Below, in pieces: positions 1 to 7,317 of a stretch of 21,143 bases of DNA. Source of the DNA: JAPLJQ01 sp037143735 (GTDB taxonomy: Bacteria; Desulfobacterota; Syntrophia; Syntrophales; UBA2185); NCBI GenBank assembly GCA_037143735.1, contig JBAWYD010000034.1, forward strand, positions 1 to 21,143. Direction: 5' to 3'. How positions within the stretch are numbered: the first letter of the stretch is position 1; each line of letters starts with the position of its first letter. Position numbers and translations under genes: made by a program. The notes under the pieces are model-generated. The model had not been told where the DNA came from, searched no databases, and saw only the letters and a list, made by a program, of their open reading frames with translations.

Positions 1-264
1 TCACGTCATTCCGATGCAGGGAAACCGAGAGAATATTCAAGGGAAAGTTTTCCGCGACCCTGCCGCAGGCGATTCAGAAAGCGGCGGCCCGGAAATTGGA
101 AAAGGGATCTGGAAGATTTAAGAACACCGCCCGGCAATCGGCTTGAGGCGCTGTCAGGCGATAGACAAGGGCAGCACAGCATCCGCATCAACGAGCAGTG
201 GCGCGTCTGCTTTGTCTGGCAAGATGGAAATGCAAACGATGTTGAAATCGTTGATTATCACTAA
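1..264 (+). pseudogene. higB: HigB/RelE-family toxin, frameshifted by a short deletion
   Basis: This is the remnant of a HigB-type mRNA-cleaving toxin of the RelE/ParE fold. In frame 3 the N-terminal half is readable from base 3 (TSFRCRETERIF, then IQKAAARKLE). The C-terminal half is in frame 1 (LEDLRTPPGNRLEAL, SIRINEQWRVCFVW, VEIVDYH, stop at 262-264). Between KL (bases 93-98) and LEDL (base 109) only 10 nt remain, where relatives as I recall them have about 24. About 14 nt therefore appear to be lost, shifting the frame around bases 99-109. The conserved residues before and after are otherwise well kept, so the loss looks recent. The start codon lies one or two codons outside the left window edge. 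The antitoxin follows after 9 nt, the usual higB-higA order. A sequencing error of this size is possible but less likely. Confidence 0.8.
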
Positions 265-273
265 GGAGGGAGT

Positions 274-576
274 ATGAACGGGAGGGATTTTCCTCCGGTG
301 CATCCCGGAGAGATTTTACTGGAAGAGTTCTTGAAGCCGATGGGCATCAGTCAGTACCGCCTGGCCGAAAGCATCCACGTGCCGGCGAGACGGATCAACG
401 AGATCGTGCTTGAAAAGCGCGGCATAACCGCGGATACCGCCCTGCGGCTGTCTCGTTTTTTCGGGAATTCTGCTCAATTTTGGATGAATCTTCAAACACG
501 CTACGAGCTTGAATCGGCGCGCGATTTATCGGCGTCCCGCATTGACCGGGAAGTCAGGCCGCATGCAGCAGCGTAA
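274..576 (+). CDS. higA: HigA-family antitoxin (XRE helix-turn-helix)
   Basis: A 100-residue DNA-binding antitoxin of the HigA/VapI group, which neutralises HigB and represses its own operon. The N-terminus has the family motif HPGEILLEEFLKP (about residues 10-22). A helix-turn-helix follows (ISQYRLAESIHVPARRINEIV), then the GITADTALRLSRFFG and FWMNLQ segments. The length is normal for the family. The start is set by a strong Shine-Dalgarno AAGGAGG at 263-269, which overlaps the stop of the broken toxin, so the two were translationally linked. With the toxin disrupted this is an orphan antitoxin that may still autoregulate or counter related toxins elsewhere. It ends 4 nt before the convergent gene at 581. 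Confidence 0.92.
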   Translation: MNGRDFPPVHPGEILLEEFLKPMGISQYRLAESIHVPARRINEIVLEKRGITADTALRLSRFFGNSAQFWMNLQTRYELESARDLSASRIDREVRPHAAA

Positions 577-580
577 ATTT

Positions 581-1795
581 TCATGGGGGTGTTTCTGCTG
601 ATCCCCAAATGTGGGTAATAATCTCTCGCATGCGAGACCAATAAAATGATTTTAATTTTTTGTGATCTATCCCATGCCGCCGCTGAAGGAGTATTGGGGC
701 CGGAGGGAAAAATGTCCGGGCTATGAATTCGAGTTTGGCAAAAAGGCCCCGGTTCATGGCCAGATAAATGAAGTAACTGCTTCCCCTGATCCGTTGGTTG
801 TTAAATTGAAGCTTCAAAAAATACTTTTCCCCCCACGACATGTCGGATGGTTTAAGGTGCGCGATACATTCGTCGGGAATGTCCAGTGATGTATAATGTT
901 TAACGATAGTCAGACCATAGTAAACAAAACGGGACAGGCCAAATCGCCTGCTTTCTTCAGAAACAAAATTCCAATCGATTATGTTTTCAAAGGCCTTTAT
1001 GGAGAAGAAGATGTCGCAGACGAGAATCAGACGGTCAAAGGAATGGCCGATCCTCAGGGCATGTTCGCAAAGATAGATGATCAGGTGTTCCGGGCTCAGA
1101 ATCAGGGCGCGACTGTCCGCCACGGCGGCCATGGCGGAGTTTTCCCATAGCCGGTTGATATCTATCCGTTCGACGAACATGGTTGCCGGGACCGATGTAT
1201 TGACCGTATGCCAGTGCACGTGAAGATTTAATGGGGATTTGGCATCTTTCCGGTATTCCAGACTGGCCAGATAACCAACCGGGTTATGAATGGCTTTTGC
1301 CACGGAACTGTCCCGGGAGATATATCCAAGGGAAGACAGAGAGTCGTCCACTTTGAAGAGATCATCTTTCTTGACCAGAATATCGACGTCAGACATCCCC
1401 CGCGTGGCAATGTTCGGATAAACGTGTTCCGCGAGGGCAATTCCTTTGAGGACGATGCAGGGTATGCCGGCCTCCTGAAATGTTGCCAGCACCTGCCGCA
1501 GCTTGCCGATGATCGCCATGTTGCGTTTCAGGTTGGAATAGTAGTGGTTTGATAAGTCTCGGTAGCTCTCCGGCGGGATCAGATCTTCAAGGCTGTGTTT
1601 TGTGATGTTATGGAAAAGCACCGCAGAAACACCCTCCTGTCGCGCCTTTTCGACAAGACGGGTCCAATCGGGTGCGTGCGGAGGCAGAATGGATTTTGCT
1701 TTCTCCGGCTCAAAGAGAAGCTTCAGGATGAATTTGTCTTCCGTTGTCCAGGCCAAGGGGTAGGGCGCCACTCTCTGATTCCTGTTAATCTTCAT
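581..1795 (-). CDS. Nucleotidyltransferase family protein (NTP_transf_5 type)
   Basis: A putative nucleotidyltransferase of the uncharacterised family-5 type (PF14907), about 404 residues. The diagnostic block is IPCIVLKGIALAEHVYP, then TRGMSDVDILVKKDDL. It carries the D-x-D pair expected to bind metal, and the family's LKG in place of the usual GS motif of the polymerase-beta superfamily. The rest is helical with no clear membrane segment. The open frame extends upstream to a TTG at 1858, but that stretch encodes a palindromic intergenic repeat and has no ribosome site. I therefore prefer the ATG at 1795 (another ATG is at 1819). Substrate and role are unknown. Relatives often sit in polysaccharide or secretion gene clusters, which fits the ExeA-like ATPase just upstream. 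It is the last gene of the minus-strand set. Confidence 0.75.
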   Translation of the reverse strand: MKINRNQRVAPYPLAWTTEDKFILKLLFEPEKAKSILPPHAPDWTRLVEKARQEGVSAVLFHNITKHSLEDLIPPESYRDLSNHYYSNLKRNMAIIGKLRQVLATFQEAGIPCIVLKGIALAEHVYPNIATRGMSDVDILVKKDDLFKVDDSLSSLGYISRDSSVAKAIHNPVGYLASLEYRKDAKSPLNLHVHWHTVNTSVPATMFVERIDINRLWENSAMAAVADSRALILSPEHLIIYLCEHALRIGHSFDRLILVCDIFFSIKAFENIIDWNFVSEESRRFGLSRFVYYGLTIVKHYTSLDIPDECIAHLKPSDMSWGEKYFLKLQFNNQRIRGSSYFIYLAMNRGLFAKLEFIARTFFPPAPILLQRRHGIDHKKLKSFYWSRMREIITHIWGSAETPP

Positions 1796-1835
1796 GCCCT
1801 GTGGAGCGCCAGGCAGCATGAAAATATATGGGGTC

Positions 1836-1855
1836 ATTCCCGTGGAGGCGGGAAT
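1836..1855. repeat. REP-like palindrome between the nucleotidyltransferase and ATPase genes
   Basis: A perfect 7-bp inverted repeat, ATTCCCG at 1836-1842 and CGGGAAT at 1849-1855, with a 6-nt loop. The core resembles the common intergenic repeat beginning GTCATTCCCGC in many proteobacterial genomes. Only one copy is seen here, so the repeat family assignment is from memory. It lies upstream of the likely start of the nucleotidyltransferase and could form a hairpin in the mRNA between the two genes. Confidence 0.6.
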
Positions 1856-1901
1856 CAAGGCCTTATTCTCGTGCTAAGAGACTTATGTAATGAACGCAAA
1901 A

Positions 1902-2699
1902 CTATAACGAATCTTTGATCACTTTCCTGATGATATCCGAATCAACCACCTTGCCCTTCATGCTGAAGGTGATCAGCAGTGATAAATCACAGACATTGTT
2001 TATCTTTCTTGGTATTCCCTCTGAATAATGGTAAATCTCCTCAATCGCTTCGGGAGCGAATATTCCATTGTCGGGAAATCCGGCTTTTGCCAGACGGTAA
2101 GAGATGTACTTTGCCGTGTCTTCACCGTTGAGAGCATTCAGATGATACCTGATGGCAATCCTTTGATCGAGTTGCTTGTACTGTCTTATGATATCTTTCA
2201 GTTCGGGCTGTCCAATAATAATAAATGTCATGAGAAATTGGTCGTTTAATTGAAAGTTCAGGAGCAATCTGATTTCTTCAAATGAATCGGCATGAACCAA
2301 TTGGGCTTCATCAATGATCAACAGGGTGGTCCTGTTCCTTTTCGTATTCTCCAGCAACCTTGTGTTCAGGGAGGTTATCAATTCTGTTTTTGAATTTGTC
2401 TTGAAATTCAGGCCGAGCTGATAAAGAATCTCCTTCAAGAAATCCAGCGGCTCAAGAGACGGGTTTGTAATCAGTCCGATTTCGAAATCCTTTTCTGGAA
2501 GTTGCTGGATAAACACCCTGCTGAGGAGCGTTTTTCCACTGCCAATTTCTCCCGTTAGAAGAGCGGCTCCTTTCCTTCTGTTCACAGCGTACAGAAGCCT
2601 TACAAGGGCTTCTTTGTGCTCCTGTGAGTAGTACATGAATTCGGGATCCGGCACATTTTCAAAAGGATATTTTTTAAAACCCCAATAATCTAAATACAT
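1902..2699 (-). CDS. ExeA/GspA-like AAA ATPase
   Basis: A 265-residue AAA ATPase of the ExeA (general secretion pathway A) family. It opens with the family N-terminus YWGFKKYPFENVPDPEFMYYS, has Walker A GEIGSGKT at residues 50-57 and Walker B LLIIDEAQ near residues 126-133. The lid region has GIPRKINNVCDLSLL (sensor-2 type). It stops after the ATPase core; the peptidoglycan-binding C-terminus of full-length ExeA is absent. Such short versions occur in exopolysaccharide/PEP-CTERM loci and beside DDE transposases (as TniB or MuB-like proteins). No transposase is here, so an envelope or secretion role is more likely. The start overlaps the end of the phosphatase gene by 10 nt, indicating one transcript and coupled translation. 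Confidence 0.85.
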   Translation of the reverse strand: MYLDYWGFKKYPFENVPDPEFMYYSQEHKEALVRLLYAVNRRKGAALLTGEIGSGKTLLSRVFIQQLPEKDFEIGLITNPSLEPLDFLKEILYQLGLNFKTNSKTELITSLNTRLLENTKRNRTTLLIIDEAQLVHADSFEEIRLLLNFQLNDQFLMTFIIIGQPELKDIIRQYKQLDQRIAIRYHLNALNGEDTAKYISYRLAKAGFPDNGIFAPEAIEEIYHYSEGIPRKINNVCDLSLLITFSMKGKVVDSDIIRKVIKDSL

Positions 2700-3142
2700 T
2701 TCATCAACCCGTCTACAGATAAGCAGATCTCGGAAAAACAGAGTCTGTAATGATAAATGGACATGTTATAAGGATCCCTGATGTCACCGTATTGGCCATT
2801 GTAATCCCGGGAATAAGATTTCAACAGGGTTATTTTACCGTCAACCGCAGGATACTGATCGACAATCATTTTCCTGTGGATTTCTTCCATAATGATAATC
2901 ATATCCGCTTGAGAAACCATATCTTCCGTCAGTAACTGCGAATGATGGTCGATACCGTCAAAACCATGATCATTAAGGAGTTGTGCGACAGTCGAGTCAG
3001 CAGGCATACCGTCCATATCTATGAGACCGGCGGAGAAAACATCCACATCAATCCTTTTAGCTTTTTTTAATTTCCCCTTGAGCACTCTCTCCGCCATGAA
3101 GCTTCTCACGATATTGGCCATACATACGAATAATATTTTCAT
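2690..3142 (-). CDS. Low-molecular-weight protein tyrosine phosphatase family protein
   Basis: A cytoplasmic phosphatase-fold protein of about 150 residues, the normal family size. The N-terminus is MKILFVCMANIVRS and contains the catalytic C-x5-R loop (Cys7 and Arg13) followed by Ser. The general-acid Asp is present in RDPY near residue 123. The loop CMANIVRS differs from the common CTGNTCRS but keeps Cys, Asn, Arg and Ser. The frame continues to a TTG at 3163, but the ATG at 3142 gives the standard family N-terminus. It also leaves a short leader behind the promoter predicted at 3172-3201, so I use it. Possible roles are dephosphorylating a BY-kinase (as Wzb does for Wzc) or arsenate-reductase-like chemistry. 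The neighbours favour a signalling or polysaccharide role, but no kinase is present. Confidence 0.85.
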   Translation of the reverse strand: MKILFVCMANIVRSFMAERVLKGKLKKAKRIDVDVFSAGLIDMDGMPADSTVAQLLNDHGFDGIDHHSQLLTEDMVSQADMIIIMEEIHRKMIVDQYPAVDGKITLLKSYSRDYNGQYGDIRDPYNMSIYHYRLCFSEICLSVDGLMKCI

Positions 3143-3171
3143 AACCGAAATATGATTAAACAATTGGACTT

Positions 3172-3201
3172 ATTATAGATCATATAAACGACAACATTCA
3201 A
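3172..3201 (-). promoter_or_regulatory. Predicted sigma-70 promoter for the phosphatase-ATPase genes
   Basis: On the minus strand a -35 box TTGAAT (3201-3196) is followed after 18 nt by a perfect -10 box TATAAT (3177-3172). Transcription would begin near 3165. That would leave almost no leader for the TTG at 3163 and about 23 nt for the ATG at 3142, supporting the latter start. The phosphatase set may therefore be transcribed separately from the sensor gene upstream. Confidence 0.5.
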
Positions 3202-3220
3202 GATTTTGATGCGCAGACTG

Positions 3221-4573
3221 TCACCTCAAGATTGCGAGAAGCAATCTTCTGTCATCAAGACTGAGTCGCGTAAATTTCAATTCAAATGATTTATGATTAA
3301 CATTTTCCGATATCAGTTCGACATTGATCTGGTGAGTAATACCCATCCACGCCCGCTGCATTTCGGTTATAAAAACATCGCGGCAGCTTTCATGCAAGAC
3401 ATCAGTCATGGGCATCCCGATCAGTTTATCCCTCGCCTTTCCTATATATTCAAGCATTCTTTCCGTTACCCCTTCGATGAGACCTTCACTGTTTAAAACG
3501 ACACCCGTTTCCTCCCTGAAGAGAGTTTCTCTGAGTTCGTCTCTGCTGTCTTTCATTCTGGTATAAGCGATTCCCAGTTGTCTGTTTGCTTCCTCCAGTT
3601 CCTTGTTCAAAGAGGCCAGTTTTCCCTCTATTCCCAATCGATCCGCAATTCCCCGTTCCAGTGCGACGTTACGTTCCCTAATTTCACATAGCTGTTCTTC
3701 CACCTTAAAATGCAGCGCGGCATTTTCAAGGGCAAAACCGACATCATCCAGCATGATGGATAATGCCTGCTCATCGTAGGAATCAAAGAGTTGCCCGGAT
3801 TCCTTATGAGCAAGATTCAGAACCGCAGATATTGTATCTCCCGCGAAAATGGGCATACACAGAAACGAAGGAGGGCCATATCTGGGATCATTGGATTTTA
3901 GCGTCCTTGGATCTTTCTCAATATCTTCAATCAAAAGGGGTTTTTTTTCATCGATAACCCATTTCGATATAGAATCATCCATGTTTATAAATTGGTTATT
4001 CTTCACATCGCTCTCCGAGCCCCTCGATGCAATAACGCGAAAGCGTTTATTTGCTTCATCCACCATAAACACGGAACCGGTCTTCGTTCCCGTCACGGTC
4101 ATGGCCTTATCCAGAAGTAATTCGAGTAAATCATCCATGTGAAGGTTTTTTCTGGCAATTTCAGATAGTTCTTTTATCGGCAACAGTTGAAGATCTCTTT
4201 TACCCAACGCTCCTGTGGTTTGTTCCGGATTTCGAACAAGTTGATTAAAGGATACGGAGATATCGTGTAGCTCGGCGATGTCTTTTTTAGTGTCCGGAGA
4301 CGTTAAATCGCCGGATTCAACTTTTTTCATGACAGACGCGACCGCCGAAATTTTTACAAAAATTTGACGAACGATGATCATGCCTGTCAGGATGAGACTA
4401 ATGACGATAGCAAGGAGAATGATATGTGAAAGGCTCAGAAAGTAATTGCCATAATAAAGAATATAGGCAACAATCAAGAAGGAGGGTGCAAATATCAGAG
4501 CCTCAATAATGATGAGCTTATAACGAATTCTGTGCTCTTCCGAACCGGTATGCTTAAAAAGAAAAGCAGCCAT
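3221..4573 (-). CDS. Membrane sensor protein with HAMP-like, GAF and PAS domains, no output domain
   Basis: A predicted signal-sensing membrane protein of about 450 residues. Two hydrophobic segments at about residues 20-42 and 48-70 are separated by a very short external loop. A HAMP-like linker follows (VMKKVESGDLTSP), then a GAF domain (about 150-300; TKTGSVFMVDEANKRFRVIAS, PSFLCMPIFAGD, LNLAHK). Next come a coiled coil (EGKLASLNKELEEANRQLG) and a C-terminal PAS domain (about 365-450; GVVLNSEGLIEGVTERML). It ends right after the PAS, with no histidine kinase, GGDEF or other effector. The start at 4573 is fixed by AGGAGG at 4578-4583, 5 nt upstream of the ATG. The frame is open 25 codons further, but that part has no ribosome site. 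It may work through a partner protein or be a truncated kinase. Confidence 0.8.
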   Translation of the reverse strand: MAAFLFKHTGSEEHRIRYKLIIIEALIFAPSFLIVAYILYYGNYFLSLSHIILLAIVISLILTGMIIVRQIFVKISAVASVMKKVESGDLTSPDTKKDIAELHDISVSFNQLVRNPEQTTGALGKRDLQLLPIKELSEIARKNLHMDDLLELLLDKAMTVTGTKTGSVFMVDEANKRFRVIASRGSESDVKNNQFINMDDSISKWVIDEKKPLLIEDIEKDPRTLKSNDPRYGPPSFLCMPIFAGDTISAVLNLAHKESGQLFDSYDEQALSIMLDDVGFALENAALHFKVEEQLCEIRERNVALERGIADRLGIEGKLASLNKELEEANRQLGIAYTRMKDSRDELRETLFREETGVVLNSEGLIEGVTERMLEYIGKARDKLIGMPMTDVLHESCRDVFITEMQRAWMGITHQINVELISENVNHKSFELKFTRLSLDDRRLLLAILR

Positions 4574-4694
4574 TATATGTCCTCCTGTCGTGTGACGGAT
4601 ACAATGGAAATAATTACCGAAGAAATATTTTCTAACCGTTATGCTCAAATGGGTTAAATGTCAAGGAACATTTTATGGAATATCGCAATATGAA

Positions 4695-4722
4695 TTGACT
4701 TTTTGGTTACCTGTGTTATTTT
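4695..4722 (+). promoter_or_regulatory. Predicted sigma-70 promoter for pepA-oppDF
   Basis: The 219-bp divergent gap between the sensor gene (start 4573) and pepA holds a -35 box TTGACT (4695-4700), a 16-nt spacer and a -10 box TATTTT (4717-4722), reading toward pepA. Transcription would start near 4729, giving a leader of about 64 nt. I see no strong hairpin or terminator in the rest of the gap. Confidence 0.5.
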
Positions 4723-4792
4723 ACCCGCCACTTTCATCAAATGATTTTCATCTTGATGGGGAATACACTATGACGGCCCCGGAGGATGGGAA

Positions 4793-6334
4793 ATGATCTT
4801 CAATATTCAGGAGTTGGAAATGAAAATTCTCGTAAAAAAAGGAATGATTGCGAAATATCTATCAGGAGCCGCGGTTGTGACCCATTTTGAGGATGGGCGA
4901 TCGTTGGAAGGTGCTGCAAGCAGGCTTGATGAAGCGTGTAACGGGGCGATCAGTGAGATTATGCAGAATGGTGATTTTAATGGGAAACTCTTTCAGAAAG
5001 CCATTCTTTATACAAGGGGGTGTATCCCGGCAAAACGGATTATTCTGGTTGGACTGGGTAAAAAAAGTGACTTCAACCTGGAAAAATTGAGAGGGGCCTT
5101 TGCTGTGGCTGCCCGAGAGGCAAGGGCGTTGAACATGGAGGAATTTTACACGTCCATTGATTCCGGCATGATGGAATGGCCGCTCGAACAGGTCACTCAG
5201 GCCGTTGTGGAAGGCGTCTATCTGGGTCTTTATCAGTTCAGGGCATTCAAGACCATTAAAAATGATAACGGCATGAAATTGAAGAGATTTGTCATCCTTG
5301 ATGATTGTGAAGATACTGTCAGGGCGATCAATATCTCAGTGGGGGTGGCGCAGACTATATGCAGGGCTGTATCTTTTGTCAGAGACATGGTTTCCATGCC
5401 CTCAAATGAGATGACCCCTACAGACATGGTGAATAAAGCCCGGAAAATTGGGAAGGAAAAGAAGGTAAAACTGGAAGTTCTAAATCCTGCTGAAATGAAA
5501 AAATTGGGCATGCAGGCCCTTCTCGGTGTGGCAAGGGGAAGTGAGGAACCGGCAAAGTTTATCATTCTTGAATATCGTGGCGGGAAGAAGAACGACCCGT
5601 TCATTGCCCTCGTTGGGAAGGGGTTGACCTTTGACAGCGGGGGAATCTCCATTAAGCCTGCGGAGAAGATGCATGAAATGAAATCGGATATGGCGGGCGG
5701 CGCCGCAGTGATGGGAGCCATCATGGCTGCATCCGGGTTGCGGTTGAATGTAAATGTCGTCGGCCTTGTTCCTGCCGCGGAAAATCTGCCCGGAGGAAAT
5801 GCTTATAAACCGGGCGATATCATCAAGTCACTATCCGGACAGACAATTGAAATCATCAGTACGGACGCGGAAGGCCGTTTGATTCTGGCAGATGCCCTCA
5901 CATACGCCGGAAGATATAAACCGGCCGCCATCATCGATCTTGCAACACTGACCGGAGCCTGTGTCATTGCTCTGGGTGAACATGTCACCGGAATGATGGG
6001 AAACGCGGATGATCTGAAACAGAAGATTCGTCTTGCCGCAGATTTGACGGGTGAGAGGGTCTGGGAGCTTCCCCTGTGGGAAGATTACCATGAGTTAATC
6101 AAAGGCGATGCGGCGGATTATAAAAATAGCGGGGGAAGACCGGGAGGCGCCATTACTGCCGCTGCCTTTTTAAGCAAATTTGTCGGTCCCTATCCCTGGG
6201 TGCATCTTGATATCGCAGGACCGGCATGGTTAACAAAAGATAAACCTTACATTCCGAAGGGGGCGTCCGGTGTCGGTGTTCGCCTTCTCGTCCAGTTCCT
6301 GACAGACTGGAGCCGACAAATCAACCCATCATGA
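4793..6334 (+). CDS. pepA: Leucyl aminopeptidase (M17 family, PepA-like)
   Basis: A cytoplasmic two-metal aminopeptidase that removes N-terminal residues from peptides. It is 513 residues, normal for M17. The variable N-terminal domain ends near residue 200. The catalytic domain has VGKGLTFDSGGISIKPAEKM (active-site Lys and first metal Asp), MKSDMAGGAAV (second Asp), and STDAEGRLILADALTYA (metal Asp and Glu plus the catalytic Arg). The M17 signature normally reads NTDAEGRL; here Asn is replaced by Ser, outside the metal ligands. Two starts are plausible: ATG 4793 (GGAGG at 4781-4785) and ATG 4820 (AGGAG at 4809-4813), the second giving the more typical N-terminus MKILVKKG. Its stop overlaps the start of oppD (ATGA), so peptide import and peptide hydrolysis are coupled. 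Confidence 0.95.
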   Translation: MIFNIQELEMKILVKKGMIAKYLSGAAVVTHFEDGRSLEGAASRLDEACNGAISEIMQNGDFNGKLFQKAILYTRGCIPAKRIILVGLGKKSDFNLEKLRGAFAVAAREARALNMEEFYTSIDSGMMEWPLEQVTQAVVEGVYLGLYQFRAFKTIKNDNGMKLKRFVILDDCEDTVRAINISVGVAQTICRAVSFVRDMVSMPSNEMTPTDMVNKARKIGKEKKVKLEVLNPAEMKKLGMQALLGVARGSEEPAKFIILEYRGGKKNDPFIALVGKGLTFDSGGISIKPAEKMHEMKSDMAGGAAVMGAIMAASGLRLNVNVVGLVPAAENLPGGNAYKPGDIIKSLSGQTIEIISTDAEGRLILADALTYAGRYKPAAIIDLATLTGACVIALGEHVTGMMGNADDLKQKIRLAADLTGERVWELPLWEDYHELIKGDAADYKNSGGRPGGAITAAAFLSKFVGPYPWVHLDIAGPAWLTKDKPYIPKGASGVGVRLLVQFLTDWSRQINPS

Positions 6335-7317
6335 ACGATGCAAATAAACCAATTCTTGATGTAAAGGCGTTAAAGACCCAATTCCTGACGGATTATGGGA
6401 AGATAACAGCAGTTGATGACGTCAGCCTTGTTGTCAATACCGGGGAGACGCTTGGTGTTGTGGGAGAGTCCGGATGTGGAAAGACGGTTCTGGCATTATC
6501 CATCATGCGGCTTGTTCCGACGCCGCCCGGGAAAATCGTTTCCGGAGAGATTTTGTATGACGGACGGAATCTCCTCAGCCTCGGTGATGAGGAGATGCGG
6601 AGAATACGGGGTAAGGAAATATCCATGATTTTCCAGGAGCCCATGACCTCACTGAACCCCGTTATCCGTGCCGGGGATCAGATTGCCGAAGGCATCAAAC
6701 TGCATAAGGGTGTCTCTAAAATTGAGGCGATGAACCGCGCCGTCGAAATGTTGAGGCTTGTGGGAATGCCCTCACCTGAAAGCATCGCCATGAGCTACCC
6801 CCACCAGATGAGCGGAGGAATGCGACAAAGGGTCATGATTGCCATGGCCCTCTGCTGTGATCCCCGACTGATGTTGGCTGATGAGCCTACAACAGCCCTT
6901 GATGTAACGATCCAGGCACAGATTATCGATCTTATCGACAGGCTGAAGAAGCAGGTCGGAAGCTCTGTCATTTTAATAACCCACGACCTTGGAGTCATTG
7001 CTGAAGCAGCTCAGATTGTTGCCGTCATGTACGCGGGTCAAATTGTAGAATACAGTTCTGTTTCAGAACTGTTTCTGAATCCATTCCATCCGTACACCGT
7101 TGGATTACTCGAATCAACACCGAAAATTAGCGGTCATTCGTTACCCGACGGGTATCTGAAAACAATACCCGGCTCCGTCCCGGACATGTTCCGTCTGCCT
7201 GCGGGATGCCGTTTTCAGGATAGATGCGTCCACGTCATGGACATTTGCAGAGAACAGGCGCCGGAATTGAAGAAAAAACGGCCCGGCAGATTGGTACGCT
7301 GCTGGATTTATTCATGA
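6331..7317 (+). CDS. oppD: Oligopeptide/dipeptide ABC transporter ATPase (OppD/DppD)
   Basis: An ATP-binding subunit of a peptide or nickel ABC importer, 328 residues, acting at the inner face of the cytoplasmic membrane. It has Walker A GESGCGKT (residues 45-52), Q-loop MIFQEPMTSLNP, signature MSGGMRQRVMIA, Walker B LMLADEPTTALD and the H-loop ITHDLG. The C-terminal oligo_HPY region has HPYTVGLLES and a cysteine set (CRFQDRCVHVMDIC and a later RC) typical of the OppD/DppD group, where it can hold an iron-sulfur cluster. The start overlaps the pepA stop by 4 nt. No permease or substrate-binding gene lies in the window, so it must pair with subunits encoded elsewhere. The exact substrate cannot be told from the ATPase alone. 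Confidence 0.93.
   Translation: MNDANKPILDVKALKTQFLTDYGKITAVDDVSLVVNTGETLGVVGESGCGKTVLALSIMRLVPTPPGKIVSGEILYDGRNLLSLGDEEMRRIRGKEISMIFQEPMTSLNPVIRAGDQIAEGIKLHKGVSKIEAMNRAVEMLRLVGMPSPESIAMSYPHQMSGGMRQRVMIAMALCCDPRLMLADEPTTALDVTIQAQIIDLIDRLKKQVGSSVILITHDLGVIAEAAQIVAVMYAGQIVEYSSVSELFLNPFHPYTVGLLESTPKISGHSLPDGYLKTIPGSVPDMFRLPAGCRFQDRCVHVMDICREQAPELKKKRPGRLVRCWIYS

Noticed and set aside
545..600. CAGCAG/CTGCTG hairpin as terminator between higA and the convergent gene
   Set aside because: The arms are only 6 bp with a long loop and there is no T-tract.
1902..2699. ATPase as a transposition helper (TniB/MuB-like)
   Set aside because: No transposase, terminal inverted repeats or target duplication is visible nearby.
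4574..4648. Extended start of the GAF/PAS protein at 4648
   Set aside because: AGGAGG at 4578-4583 lies just upstream of the ATG at 4573; the extra residues fit no domain.
7224..7313. Upstream ATG for oppF
   Set aside because: It would overlap oppD by 94 nt; the ATGA overlap at 7314 gives the family N-terminus.
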